Positions 1 through 9,222 of a stretch of 64,000 nt of DNA are shown piece by piece. Source of the stretch: CBDIDH01 sp965277595 (GTDB lineage Bacteria > Planctomycetota > Planctomycetia > Isosphaerales > Isosphaeraceae). The stretch is taken from positions 1,426,001-1,490,000 of the forward strand of contig CBDIDH010000001.1 in assembly GCA_965277595.1 (NCBI GenBank), read 5' to 3'. A program made the translations under genes and the position numbers. How positions within the stretch are numbered: position 1 is the first letter of the stretch; each line of letters opens with the position of its first letter. Below the pieces are notes generated by a model. That model saw nothing but the letters and a program-made list of their open reading frames with translations. It did no database searches and had not been told where the DNA came from.

Positions 1-56
1 GAGGGCAAGGGACAGAGGGCAAGGGACAGAGGGCAAAAGGACAGAGGGCAAAAGGG
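1..56. repeat. Short tandem repeat, 14-15 bp unit
   Basis: Nearly four tandem copies of a purine-rich unit, GAGGGCAAGGGACA, with two later copies carrying extra A residues (GAGGGCAAAAGGACA). The array begins at the window edge, so its full length is unknown. It abuts the stop codon of the SGNH hydrolase gene on the minus strand, so it is 3' flanking sequence of that gene. Confidence 0.85.
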
Positions 57-839
57 TTAACGGCCGTCGAGCATGGAGTGGAGGGTGGGTTCGATGGCGT
101 CGGCCCAGAGGGCGTAGCCCTGACGGCTGAGGTGGAGAGAGTCGGGCATGATCTCGCGGGAGATGGTGCCGTTGGGGTTGAGAAAAACTCGACCGATGTC
201 GAGATAGCGCACGGTCTTGCCGCCGTCATCAAGCTTGCTGATCCGTTCGTTGAGATCCTTGATCCGGTCGCGCACCGGCGCGGGGTTCTCGCCGCGAGGG
301 AAGACGGCGAGTAACAAAATTTTGGTCTCGGGAAGCTTGTTGTGAAGCCTCTTGACGATCGCGGTGACGCCGTCGGCGATCTCGGCGGGGGTGTTGGAGT
401 TGATGTTGTTCGTGCCGATCATCAGGACGACAACCTTGGGATTGATGCCGTCAACCTCGCCGTGTTCGAGTCGCCAGAGGACGTGCTGAGTGCGGTCGCC
501 GCCGACCCCAAAATTGGCGGCGTGGCGGGCGCCGTAGTAGCGATCCCAGACCTGCCGAGGTCCCTGACCGGTCAGATCCTTCTTGTTCCAGCCCTGGGTG
601 ATCGAGTCGCCGAGAAAGAGCAGGTCAATGTTCCCCTGCTTCGCCTGCCTGAGAAAATCCTCGTGCATCTTCGCGGGCGAACCCCCGCGAGGGGCCGGTT
701 CGGTCGTGCTGTTGGGCGCGGTGGGAGCCGGATTCTGGGTCTTCGCCGGCGCCTGGACCTGTCCCAGCGCGGGCAGGCTCGCGAGGGAGCCGAGAGCGAA
801 GAATGCCAATGAAAACCTCAGCGCGGTCGGGCGTGTCAT
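57..839 (-). CDS. SGNH/GDSL-family hydrolase, exported
   Basis: Predicted serine esterase or acetylhydrolase of the SGNH fold, resembling the platelet-activating-factor acetylhydrolase-like group. In the longer reading (TTG at 854) the blocks are LGDSITQGW at residues 81-89 (nucleophile Ser84), the glycine block near NFGVGGD (115-120), GTNN at 147-150 and PDSLHLS with Asp238 and His241. The full triad is therefore present. A hydrophobic signal peptide ending near the ALGQ segment indicates export. I prefer the ATG at 839 because a GAGAG element lies just upstream; it removes five residues and leaves 260 aa. The Pro/Thr-rich linker after the signal peptide is common in exported enzymes. The natural substrate cannot be told; carbohydrate acetyl esters are a reasonable guess. 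Confidence 0.9.
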   Translation of the reverse strand: MTRPTALRFSLAFFALGSLASLPALGQVQAPAKTQNPAPTAPNSTTEPAPRGGSPAKMHEDFLRQAKQGNIDLLFLGDSITQGWNKKDLTGQGPRQVWDRYYGARHAANFGVGGDRTQHVLWRLEHGEVDGINPKVVVLMIGTNNINSNTPAEIADGVTAIVKRLHNKLPETKILLLAVFPRGENPAPVRDRIKDLNERISKLDDGGKTVRYLDIGRVFLNPNGTISREIMPDSLHLSRQGYALWADAIEPTLHSMLDGR

Positions 840-879
840 GGCCGGAACTCTCAAGGACCTGGAAACGTGGAGACTCGGG

Positions 880-1590
880 TCAACCTTGCGGAGAGTCTAA
901 CCCAACGGAATCCGCGTCGCCATGTTCGCCTGAACTCGAAGTGAGCTTCCAGGGTTGTCCGAAGTGCTCGGCGAAACAGACGTCGTCGAGGCTCAATCGG
1001 CCGGGGAAGCGACCAGGTTCAGCCGCGTGGCCGAGCGCGACCAGTCCGCACGGCGCATGGTCGTTCGGAATTCCAAAGATGTCGCGAATCTTGACCATCT
1101 GAAAGGCTTCAATCCAGGCCGAGGCGACACCCAACGACTCGGCCGCGATCAGGATCGTGGAGACGGCGAGCATGGCCGTTCGCGTCGCCCAGGCGGGACG
1201 GTCGGCATGGTCGGCAAATGATCGCGTGGCGCGGGCGAAGGTTTCGGAGGCCTCGGCGGGCGTGACCGCGCCAAGATCCCGCATGGTTTCCACGATCACA
1301 GGCAGATGCGAGCGGTCGGGCGTCAGATAGCCGAGGACAATGACGACCACCGGCGCCTGGGTAATCACAGGATGGTTAAAGGCCAACGCGCGAAGCCTGC
1401 GCCGGTTTGGCTCGTTGCGGACGACGAGGAAACGCCAGGGCTGAAGGTTATAGGCTGACGGGGCGAAGGTCGCCAGCCGGAGAATCTCCGTCAGAAGGTC
1501 GTCGGCGAGCGGTCGGGTCGGGTCAAACCGGCGGGTGGTCCGGCGTCGGCTGAGAACCTCGGCGACGGTCGGCGGCGGGGCGGTCTCCAT
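880..1590 (-). CDS. Nitroreductase family protein
   Basis: FMN-dependent nitroreductase-fold oxidoreductase, expected to reduce nitro compounds, quinones or similar acceptors with NAD(P)H. The family signature RRRTTRRFDPTRPL sits near the N terminus, followed by APSAYNLQPWRFLVV, the usual FMN phosphate-binding stretch, and a C-terminal GLVALGHAAEPGR segment. The reading frame stays open upstream to 1740, but those 50 residues are Arg/Pro-rich with no family match. The ATG at 1590 puts the conserved core directly at the N terminus and gives 236 aa, typical for the family. Substrate unknown. No signal peptide, so cytoplasmic. Confidence 0.9.
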   Translation of the reverse strand: METAPPPTVAEVLSRRRTTRRFDPTRPLADDLLTEILRLATFAPSAYNLQPWRFLVVRNEPNRRRLRALAFNHPVITQAPVVVIVLGYLTPDRSHLPVIVETMRDLGAVTPAEASETFARATRSFADHADRPAWATRTAMLAVSTILIAAESLGVASAWIEAFQMVKIRDIFGIPNDHAPCGLVALGHAAEPGRFPGRLSLDDVCFAEHFGQPWKLTSSSGEHGDADSVGLDSPQG

Positions 1591-1835
1591 GTTCGGGCAT
1601 CTCCAGGCGAAAATCCGGCAATTTCGAGGCGTCGGCGATTCTATTCGGGAATCGCTGGACGGAAAAGGCAAGGCGGAACGATCGTCAAGGAAGGCCGGTA
1701 GCCTCTGGCCTCGCCCGTGGCCTTGGCTTAAGATCAGCACCTTGTTGATGAAACGGGAAGAAGGGGCGAGTCGAGAAGCCTCGGCTCAGCAGGTTCAGGG
1801 AACGATCGACCGATCACGACACAGGGGCGACGCAC

Positions 1836-2489
1836 ATGAATCGCGGGATCAAAACGGCGGCCTGGCTGATTCTGGGACTTTCCACGGCGGGCGTCGTCAG
1901 GGCGGATGACACGGACAAGGATAAGGTCGAGGACAAAGACAAGAGCAGCTCGTCGGCGACCGGTGAATGGGTCTCGCTCTTTGACGGCAAGACCCTGAGC
2001 GGCTGGACAACCGCCGACGGAACCGCGGGGAACTGGAAAGTTGAAGACGGCTCGCTGACCGCTTCAGGGCCAGCCTCGCACCTCTTCAGCCCTCGCGGGG
2101 ATTACAAGAACTTCCGTTATCGGGCCGAGGTCAAGATCAACGACAAGGGGAACTCGGGCGAGTACTTCCGCACCGCCAAGGGACCCGGTTTCCCCAAGGG
2201 GTATGAGGCCCAGATCAACAGCACGCACGGCGACCCGGTGAAGACCGGATCGATCTACAACCACGTTCCAGTCAAGCAGATCCTCGTCCCGCCCGATACC
2301 TGGTTCACGCAGGAAGTCGAGGCGATCGGCAACCATATTGTCGTCTCGGTCAATGGCAAGGTCGCGGTCGATTATACCGACCCCAAGAACACGTACACCC
2401 ACGGCTACTTTGCCTTTCAGCACCACGACCCGACCTGCCACGTCAAGATTCGCAAGGTCGAGGTGATGGAACTGCCCGACTCGAAGTGA
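1836..2489 (+). CDS. DUF1080 (3-keto-disaccharide hydrolase-type) protein, exported
   Basis: A 217-aa exported protein with a signal peptide (hydrophobic stretch about residues 7-22, cleavage near VRADD) and a short Asp/Lys-rich linker. The remainder is a DUF1080 concanavalin-like jelly roll: WVSLFDGKTLSGW begins the domain, then GNWKVEDGSL, FRYRAEVKI, GNSGEYFRT and the terminal strand HVKIRKVEV. Members of this family are greatly expanded in planctomycetes and some cleave 3-keto-glycosides. Whether this one is catalytic is not evident. The ATG at 1836 follows an AGGGGCGA element. A hairpin terminator lies downstream at 2521-2553. Confidence 0.9.
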   Translation: MNRGIKTAAWLILGLSTAGVVRADDTDKDKVEDKDKSSSSATGEWVSLFDGKTLSGWTTADGTAGNWKVEDGSLTASGPASHLFSPRGDYKNFRYRAEVKINDKGNSGEYFRTAKGPGFPKGYEAQINSTHGDPVKTGSIYNHVPVKQILVPPDTWFTQEVEAIGNHIVVSVNGKVAVDYTDPKNTYTHGYFAFQHHDPTCHVKIRKVEVMELPDSK

Positions 2490-2520
2490 GCCGTGGCCTG
2501 TGTTTCAAGAGCATGTTTGA

Positions 2521-2553
2521 AAACCCCGACGTCACCGGAAGGCGTCGGGGTTT
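2521..2553 (+). terminator. Hairpin terminator after DUF1080 gene
   Basis: A perfect 11-bp stem (AAACCCCGACG at 2521-2531 with CGTCGGGGTTT at 2543-2553) and an 11-nt loop, 31 bp after the stop codon. The T-tract is only three bases in the stem, so termination efficiency is uncertain. Confidence 0.7.
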
Positions 2554-2602
2554 CCTGAGTTTATCGAGACAAGAATTCAAGGGCGACCGGAGCGTTTGAC
2601 GC

Positions 2603-4153
2603 ATGCGGAAGCATCTCTTCGCCACAAAGCCGCTCGAAATGCTCCTGGAGGAGATGAAGGGCGAGAGCCGGTTGCGCAGGGTCCTCGGGCCGGTCGGCCT
2701 GACGAGTCTTGGCGTGGGGGCGATCATCGGCACGGGGATCTTTGTGTTGACGGGGATCGCGGCGCACGACAAGGCGGGTCCCGCCTTGATGGTCTCCTTC
2801 TGCGTGGCCGGAATCGCCTGCGTCTTCGCCGCGATGTGCTACGCCGAGTTCGCCTCGATGGTTCCCGTGGCCGGAAGCGCGTACACGTATGCGTACGCGA
2901 CGCTCGGCGAACTCTTTGCCTGGATTATCGGCTGGGATCTCGTTCTGGAATACGCCGTCGGCGCCGCGACCGTGGCGCACGGCTGGTCGCATTATTTTCA
3001 AGACTTCCTTGGCATCAAGTGGATTAACCTGCATCTGCCCAAACAACTGGCCAACGCCCCGTTTGACTACAATCCCGCGACCGGCCATTTCATGCTGACA
3101 GGTTCCTGGCTTGACCTCCCCGCGCTGGTGATCACGGCGATCATCACGTATGTCCTGGTCGTCGGGATCAAGGAAAGTGCCCGATTCAACGCGGTTATGG
3201 TCGTGATCAAGCTCGCCGTGGTCTTTTTCGTGATTGGCGTCGGCGCCTTTAATATCGACCCCAAAAACTGGAAGCCGTTCGCCCCGTTCGGTTATGGCGG
3301 CCTGAGCTTTTTTGGGAGGAACGTCTGGGGGATGATCAACGCCAAGCAGGAGTCGGTCGGCGTTCTCGCCGGCGCGGCGACGATCTTCTTTGCCTACATC
3401 GGTTTTGACTCGGTCTCGGCACACTCGGAAGAGGCCAAGAACCCCCAGCGCGACGTGCCGATCGGGATCATCATATCGCTGATACTCTGCACCTTTCTGT
3501 ACATCGCCGTCGCCGCCGTGCTGACCGGAATGATCCCGTCGAACAAGATCAACATTGATGCCCCGGTTTCCGATGCGTTCAAGCAAAAGGGGCTGGACTG
3601 GGCACAGGCCCTGATCTCGCTTGGAGCGCTGACGGGCATCACCTCGGTTTTACTGGTGATGATGCTCAGCCAGCCTCGCGTGCTTCTGGCGATGGCACGC
3701 GATGGCCTCGTGCCTCCTTCGTTCTTCGGCGCGATTCACGAGAAGTTTCGGACGCCCTGGAAGTCCACGATCTTGACCGGCGTCTTCGTCGGCCTGATGG
3801 GCTCGCTCTTGCCGCTCCGAATCCTGGCCGAACTGGTCAACATCGGCACACTTCTGGCCTTCGTCATTGTCTGCTCGGCCGTGCCGATCATGCGGAAGAC
3901 CCACCCGAACGCCGACCGGCCGTTCCGGGTTCCGTTTGTCCCCTTGGTTCCGATTCTCGGCGTCCTGACGTGCCTGCTCCTGATGTTCTCGCTCCCGCCC
4001 GAGAACTGGGTCCGCCTCTTTGTCTGGCTGGCGATTGGGTTTGCGATCTACTTCGGATACGGTTATAAGCATAGCGTCATGGCTCGACAGCCCGAGGGCG
4101 GTTTCGTGCCTCACGCCCCCAAGACCACGTTCCCCGCCGGAGATGAACTCTGA
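2603..4153 (+). CDS. APC-superfamily amino acid permease (cationic amino acid transporter-like)
   Basis: Integral membrane transporter of 516 aa with about 12 hydrophobic segments. Diagnostic APC motifs are GVGAIIGTGIFVLTG in the first transmembrane helix (near residues 36-50, the substrate-binding unwound helix) and FFAYIGFDSVSAHSEEAKNP in helix 6, which is typical of the YfnA/CAT-like group. Likely a proton-coupled or exchange-type uptake system for amino acids; the specificity cannot be read from sequence. The N terminus contains the RKHLFATKPLE-type leader common in this subfamily, supporting the ATG at 2603. It stands alone between two terminator-like hairpins. Confidence 0.92.
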   Translation: MRKHLFATKPLEMLLEEMKGESRLRRVLGPVGLTSLGVGAIIGTGIFVLTGIAAHDKAGPALMVSFCVAGIACVFAAMCYAEFASMVPVAGSAYTYAYATLGELFAWIIGWDLVLEYAVGAATVAHGWSHYFQDFLGIKWINLHLPKQLANAPFDYNPATGHFMLTGSWLDLPALVITAIITYVLVVGIKESARFNAVMVVIKLAVVFFVIGVGAFNIDPKNWKPFAPFGYGGLSFFGRNVWGMINAKQESVGVLAGAATIFFAYIGFDSVSAHSEEAKNPQRDVPIGIIISLILCTFLYIAVAAVLTGMIPSNKINIDAPVSDAFKQKGLDWAQALISLGALTGITSVLLVMMLSQPRVLLAMARDGLVPPSFFGAIHEKFRTPWKSTILTGVFVGLMGSLLPLRILAELVNIGTLLAFVIVCSAVPIMRKTHPNADRPFRVPFVPLVPILGVLTCLLLMFSLPPENWVRLFVWLAIGFAIYFGYGYKHSVMARQPEGGFVPHAPKTTFPAGDEL

Positions 4154-4185
4154 GCCAGTTCGATTCAAGGTTGCGTCACGAAGAA

Positions 4186-4232
4186 AAACCCCGACACCCT
4201 TGTCCAGGGAACAGGCAAAGGGGACGGGGTTT
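4186..4232. terminator. Bidirectional hairpin between convergent genes
   Basis: Imperfect stem-loop: AAACCCCG (4186-4193) pairs with CGGGGTTT (4225-4232), and the inner CCCTT pairs with AAGGG. It sits between the convergent permease gene and the minus-strand exported protein gene, where a terminator is expected. Confidence 0.55.
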
Positions 4233-4266
4233 CGTTAACGAACGCCTCAGTTAATCAATTAATCAA

Positions 4267-5346
4267 TCAATAGAGGCCGTTGTTATAATTCTGGATGGAC
4301 GTGTTGATCGCCAGGTTGACCGGCGAGAGCGCCGTGGCGATGTCCGACGAGACCGCGCGGAGGAAGAGTCGGGCCGAGGAATTGCTGCCAACCGTCGGCG
4401 CCGTCACGGCTTCGAGGGTCGTGGTCAGAGACGACAGGCCGCTGATCGCCGCGGCGGTCGTGTTCGATGCACTGGACTGGAAGGCCGCGGGAAGCGTGCC
4501 GACAGCCGCCGTCAAGGCCGTCTGAAGGTTCGTGACCGCCGTGGAGACGGCTGAGCTGCTCAACGCCGTGCCGCTGGTAATCGAGGTCTGCTCGGCGCCG
4601 CTGATCGCGGTGTTGAAGGCCGAATAGGCGGTGCGCACGGCCTGGTTAAACGTTTGCAAAGACGATGACGTGACCAGGCCGGTCGGGGCATCCGCGCGGA
4701 TGTCCTGGGTCGCCTGGTTGGCGATCGACCGGATATCGCCCTGGACCTCACGGTTGAGTGCGAGATAGGCGGAATTGCTCGACGAGGAGATGCCCGAGGC
4801 CGCGGCGGTCAGGTCGGTCAAGAGGGTCGAGGTCAGGCCGCTGGCCCCGGTGATCGCGGTCTCAACGGTCGAGTACGTGTTCGGCAAGTCCTTGGCGAGC
4901 GCGGTGTTGATCGTCGAGTTCAGGCCCGACGTCCCGGTGATCGCGTTCGTGATCGTCGTGACAAAGGCCGACTGCGCCGCGCTGATCTGCGCGGCCGTCG
5001 GGGTACCCGCGAGAGCAAGCTGCAAGGTGTGCTCGGCGGGGACGACGACCGTGGTGTCAAACGTCTGAATCGCCGAGGAGACATCACGAGCCGCCGTTCC
5101 CAGCGCCGAGCTACTGGAACCGAGGGAACTCGCGCCAAGGCCGCCACCGCTGCAACCGCCTCCACCCTGGAGCAAACTCCCGAGGCCGCCACCGAGGCTA
5201 ATCGGGGAGATCGTGGGGGTTGTCGTCGTGCCGCCGGAACCGAGGCTCACATGGGCGACAATCCCACCGTGGCCGAGGGTGCTGGGGACCGTGCGGTCTT
5301 CGAGTTTCTCATTCAGTCTTGGCCGGAAGATCTTCATTTTGCGCAT
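4267..5346 (-). CDS. Exported Ala/Ser/Thr-rich protein with LEPR-XLL-like N-terminal motif
   Basis: 359-aa protein of unknown function. Its first 25 residues contain LNEKLEDRTVPS, a variant of the LEPR-XLL signature found at the N terminus of many large exported planctomycete proteins. A Gly/Thr stretch follows, then roughly 270 residues rich in Ala, Ser, Thr and Gln with regularly spaced hydrophobics, which suggests long amphipathic helices or a coiled coil rather than an enzyme. No catalytic motif or membrane anchor is visible. The ATG at 5346 has a second in-frame ATG three codons later. It may be a cell-surface or matrix protein (inference). No homologous gene lies next to it, although a second small LEPR-like protein is encoded at 8453-9193. 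Confidence 0.7.
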   Translation of the reverse strand: MRKMKIFRPRLNEKLEDRTVPSTLGHGGIVAHVSLGSGGTTTTPTISPISLGGGLGSLLQGGGGCSGGGLGASSLGSSSSALGTAARDVSSAIQTFDTTVVVPAEHTLQLALAGTPTAAQISAAQSAFVTTITNAITGTSGLNSTINTALAKDLPNTYSTVETAITGASGLTSTLLTDLTAAASGISSSSNSAYLALNREVQGDIRSIANQATQDIRADAPTGLVTSSSLQTFNQAVRTAYSAFNTAISGAEQTSITSGTALSSSAVSTAVTNLQTALTAAVGTLPAAFQSSASNTTAAAISGLSSLTTTLEAVTAPTVGSNSSARLFLRAVSSDIATALSPVNLAINTSIQNYNNGLY

Positions 5347-5871
5347 CGCTGTCCCTCATCAAGTGGGTGTAAACTCACACGAAACCGGCGCGGGGAAGGG
5401 CCAGGCCCGTTCTGCTTCGGGTGACGCCTACCGGATTAGTCATTCATGCAGAAAAGATTGGTAAACTGCTCACGTGCCGAGACGTCGACACCCTGGACCG
5501 ATCTCCAGGGTCGGAACATCGCCCCAGCTTGCAAAAAACCTTCGAGGTCACCCCGCCTGGCGGAAGGGAGACAAACCCTTTCCCTCCCGCGACAGACGGG
5601 CTGGCCTGGCTTGTCTCAACCGTCCGTGCCTTTTCGCCCGAGGGGACACTCGACCGGGTCACGCGGCGTCGGCCACCGTTCCCGGCGCCAAGGTCGCGTC
5701 CCCTCCCCACGAATCTAGCGACGGCTCGTTCAAGGATTGAGCGCGGAATTCGCGAGAATTTTTGCACGACAGCGTCCGAGATGTCGCGAGGACGCAACAC
5801 AGATCGCCTGAATCGATTGCGGCGTCATGGCTTCCGATTCATTCTTTCATGCGCACAGATGCCTGGATCGA
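5347..5871. other. Intergenic region, no feature seen
   Basis: 525 bp between the cstA stop and the start of the LEPR-like gene (both minus strand). Open frames here lack any recognisable domain and have poor codon character. The promoter of the downstream LEPR-like gene should lie here, but I could not pick out convincing elements. Confidence 0.5.
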
Positions 5872-8001
5872 TCAGACAACCTGACTCGATTCGGCCATCT
5901 CTTCCGGGCGATTCGAGAAGGCGGCGATCCAGCGGGTTGTCGACGCAACCAGGATGATCGTCGCGCAGACGAGGAGCATGGTTGTCAGGCCGATGTTCAG
6001 CCAGCCCATGACCGGGTGCCCAGAGCGAACCATCGTCCAGAACTTGCCAGTGATCTCGTAATACCCGGTCGTCGCCGTCGTCGTGGCGACGAAGAGCATC
6101 GGCAAGACCGTCACCGTCGCGTACCGACCGCGCCCCGAGTTGACCATCACGGTCGTGACGACCGCCAGGGCGATCACGGCGAGAAGCTGGTTGGCCATTC
6201 CAAACATCGGCCAGATCGTCTGCACCGACCCCGTATAAATGAAGGCCGACCAGCCGAGCACAACAAGGCCCGTCGCCAGTAGCGACGACGGCAGGCGGTC
6301 GAGGTCACCAAGCGGTCGCCAGAGCTTGCCGAGAAACTCCTGAACCATGAACCGCCCGATCCGAGTGCCCGTGTCAATCGTCGTGAGGATGAAAAGAGCC
6401 TCGAACATGATGGCGAAGTGATACCAGTATTTGATCAGGTCGTCATGCCCTGGAACCGCCTCGGAAAAGATCCGCGCCATGCCGACGGCCAGCGTGACCG
6501 CTCCGCCCGATCGGCCGTGGAGCGATTCGCCGACCTGTTTCTCGATCGCGACCAACTCGGTTCCGCCGGGCGCGGCATGACCGCCGTCCGGGTCGGCGTC
6601 GAGGGCCTTGAGCTGCTGGGCAAAGGCGGGGCGGCGGGCGAGGTCAACGTTGATGTCGTAATACATCGAGTTCGGCAAGGCCGCGGCGGCGATCAGGGCG
6701 ACGACTCCGACCAGCCCTTCCATGAGCATCGCCCCGTAGCCGATCATCCGGGTGTCTCCCTCGCGATTGATCATTTTCGGGGTCGTTCCCGAGGAAACGA
6801 GCGCATGAAATCCGGATATGGCTCCGCACATGATGCAGATGAAGACGTAAGGAAAAATCGGCCCGTTCAGGTTGGGTCCGCCGCCGTGCGCGAAGAGTGG
6901 GTTGATCGCGGGGGCCTTGAGCGTCGGATTCGCCAGGATCACGCCGACGACCAGAAGCGCGATGGTGCCAATCTTGAGAAAACTGGACAGGTAATCGCGC
7001 GGGCAGAGCAGGAGCCAGACCGGAAGGATCGACGCGATGAATCCATACGCGGCGATGGCCCCGATCGTAGTCTCGCGCGAGAGCAGGAAGTACCGCTCGA
7101 TCGGCGAGCCTGGAATCATCGCACCAGCATACGTGGCCAAGAGCACCCCCGAGGCGCCGACGAGCGATGCCTCGATCACGTTCCCCTTGCGGAATCGGTA
7201 CATGTACCAGCCGACAAACAGCGCGATCGGCACCGTGCAGGCGATCGTGAAGGTCCCCCACGAACTTCCCGGGACGAGACGCCGGGCCGATTCGGGCAAG
7301 ACCATCCCTGGCCCGTCTGGGTTGCTGATCAGGCTTGAACCGGGCGGAAGGGCCAGCCGAAAAGGCTCGTTGAAGACCATCGATTGACCTTCGCCGGGAC
7401 CAAACCGATAGGTCGAACCGGGCGGGACAGGATATACGGTCGGGGCATTGGGCGCGAGGATCTTGTCGATCGGCGCGCCTTCGGGATAAACGAGCAAGGC
7501 CCCCGCGGGCATGGGCACTTCCTCGCCGCCAAGTGCCTTGACGACTACGATACCGAGGCCAGCGAGTGCGATTATGATAATATAGAGGATTGCCACGGCT
7601 GTCGCGGCGCCCGCGGCCGGACCGATCTCCGCCCGAGCGATCGCGGCGAGGCTCTGCCCGCCCCGACGAACCGACGCCGCCAGCACCAGGAAGTCTTGCA
7701 CGGCTCCGGCGAGGCAGACACCAACGACCAGCCAGATCAAACCGGGTAAATAGCCGAACTGAATCGCCAGCACCGGACCGATGAGCGGCCCTGCGCCCGA
7801 GATCGCGGCAAAGTGGTGGCCGAAGAGAACCCAGCGGTTTGTCGGGTAAAAATTCTGGCCGTCATACTGCGTGTGGGCTGGGGTAGCTCGGGAATCATCG
7901 AGGGCCGCGACCCGTGCCGCGAGAAAGGCGCTGTAATAGCGGTAGGCCACCGCCAGCAGGGCCAGGACCCCGATCATCAACGGCATGGCATGCACGGTCA
8001 T
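5872..8001 (-). CDS. cstA: Carbon starvation protein A-type peptide/pyruvate transporter
   Basis: Large CstA-family membrane transporter, expected to import peptides or pyruvate. Characteristic segments are YRYYSAFLAARVAALDD at the N terminus, the DGQNFYPTNRWVLFGHHFA motif with GAGPLIGPVLA, and VQDFLVLAASVRRGG. The C-terminal half carries FEALFILTTIDTGTRIGRF and WPMFGMANQLLA, both conserved in the family. The frame opens upstream to 8091, but the ATG at 8001 (MTVHAMPLMIGV; a second ATG lies at 7986) puts the first helix at the usual position and gives about 709 aa. A proline-rich, probably periplasmic insertion of about 90 residues around the middle (VYPEGAPIDK to LVPGSSW) is notable. Confidence 0.93.
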   Translation of the reverse strand: MTVHAMPLMIGVLALLAVAYRYYSAFLAARVAALDDSRATPAHTQYDGQNFYPTNRWVLFGHHFAAISGAGPLIGPVLAIQFGYLPGLIWLVVGVCLAGAVQDFLVLAASVRRGGQSLAAIARAEIGPAAGAATAVAILYIIIIALAGLGIVVVKALGGEEVPMPAGALLVYPEGAPIDKILAPNAPTVYPVPPGSTYRFGPGEGQSMVFNEPFRLALPPGSSLISNPDGPGMVLPESARRLVPGSSWGTFTIACTVPIALFVGWYMYRFRKGNVIEASLVGASGVLLATYAGAMIPGSPIERYFLLSRETTIGAIAAYGFIASILPVWLLLCPRDYLSSFLKIGTIALLVVGVILANPTLKAPAINPLFAHGGGPNLNGPIFPYVFICIMCGAISGFHALVSSGTTPKMINREGDTRMIGYGAMLMEGLVGVVALIAAAALPNSMYYDINVDLARRPAFAQQLKALDADPDGGHAAPGGTELVAIEKQVGESLHGRSGGAVTLAVGMARIFSEAVPGHDDLIKYWYHFAIMFEALFILTTIDTGTRIGRFMVQEFLGKLWRPLGDLDRLPSSLLATGLVVLGWSAFIYTGSVQTIWPMFGMANQLLAVIALAVVTTVMVNSGRGRYATVTVLPMLFVATTTATTGYYEITGKFWTMVRSGHPVMGWLNIGLTTMLLVCATIILVASTTRWIAAFSNRPEEMAESSQVV

Positions 8002-8452
8002 CGCGTCAACGCCCCCCTGGTCGCCGCAGAGCATCCGCCCCGCCACTCGGATCTTCGCGGGGTTTCCGATAAGGCAGTCAGCGCCGTGCAATCCAGTCTA
8101 CGGCCCGAACCCAGGCCGTCAAGCGGCCCGTGATGTAACGCCCATACGTCTCGTCATTACGCAAAAGCAACCACACGCAAAAAGCATTGTAAAGCTCACG
8201 GGGGCAGGATGGCGAGAATGGGCAAGAAGTTGCCGTCTCCAGACTTGGTACGAACATAGAGAGTCAGATACATGGGAAATCGTGCAGGCTAGAAGAGATC
8301 AAGATCATTGGGTTTTTGGCCCACGAATTGCGAACCTCAAGGAGCCATGAGAGGACCCGTCACGACTGGTCCCTTGAGGGGTTGATTGAGAAAGTTTCGG
8401 CCGGCGGGCCGTCTTCATACAACAGGGTTCACACATCCAAAGGGCTGAGCTC
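8002..8452. other. Divergent intergenic region between cstA and LEPR-like gene
   Basis: About 450 bp separating divergent genes, so both promoters should lie here; none is obvious by consensus. A 12-codon ORF at 8347-8385 follows AAGGAG with very short spacing. It could be a leader peptide of the downstream plus-strand gene but is weakly supported. Confidence 0.4.
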
Positions 8453-9193
8453 ATGTTCTTCTTGTTCAAGGGCGATCGAGACTTCAAGTCGAAATCCGAG
8501 CAGCGTGCGTTCCGGCCCTCTTCGGACGCGCTGGAATCTCGCGAAGTCCTGAGCACGATCATTCAAGCCCCGTCGACAGCTCATCCGACCGCGTTGATCT
8601 CACGATCGACATCGGGATTGAACATCTTGACGCAAGGCATGGTTGCATCGAGTCTTCATGGCGGTCATGCCACGGCGGTGACAGGAGCAAAAACCACTTT
8701 AAACGTCGCGGGCATTGTCTCTTCAGTGATCCCGGCGCCCGCCGTGAGCGGAATCATCGCGCCTCGAACGATCTCGTCGGGAACGACAACGTCGACAACC
8801 GCCTCGGCGACCAAATCCTTGCCAAGACTTGGTGGTTTCAATCCGTCCGTGAACACCGCCGCTTCATTGAAAGCCGCACTCAATGCACTGAGAGGTCTCA
8901 CGACTGTGATTTCCTCAACGTCCGCGATTCCCTCCGTGGTAAGCACGACCACGTCCTCCACGGGCAGCTCGATTTCGAATACCAATACGTCCACGACGCT
9001 GGCGCAACAGGCCGCCGCGTCTGGCTATTACGCCACGACAGGTCTGGCCTTCACGAACTACCTGAATAGCACCTTGCCAACGTCGACCACGCTGATCGGC
9101 AGTAACCAGACGTTCACGAGTACTGGCCTGAATGGTAGCTCAATCACGATCGGCGGGTCGGGTATAACGGCCTCGCCCTTCGGTTATGCCTGA
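8453..9193 (+). CDS. Small exported Ser/Thr-rich protein with LEPR-XLL-like motif
   Basis: 246-aa protein of unknown function. The N terminus has DALESREVLS at about residues 26-35, a variant of the planctomycete LEPR-XLL export-associated signature. The rest is rich in Ser, Thr, Ala and Gly and low in charged residues, with several TTTSS-like runs. The C terminus is a glycine/serine beta-rich stretch. No catalytic motif and no further membrane segment is visible. The N-terminal position of the signature supports the ATG at 8453. A surface-associated low-complexity protein is the best description; function unknown. Confidence 0.65.
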   Translation: MFFLFKGDRDFKSKSEQRAFRPSSDALESREVLSTIIQAPSTAHPTALISRSTSGLNILTQGMVASSLHGGHATAVTGAKTTLNVAGIVSSVIPAPAVSGIIAPRTISSGTTTSTTASATKSLPRLGGFNPSVNTAASLKAALNALRGLTTVISSTSAIPSVVSTTTSSTGSSISNTNTSTTLAQQAAASGYYATTGLAFTNYLNSTLPTSTTLIGSNQTFTSTGLNGSSITIGGSGITASPFGYA

Positions 9194-9222
9194 TTGGAAG
9201 CATGAATTCAGGCTGGTCCAAC

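Noticed and set aside
5421..5957. A 178-codon plus-strand frame in the cstA downstream region
   Set aside because: No domain, Arg/Pro/Ser-rich composition and overlap with the end of cstA.
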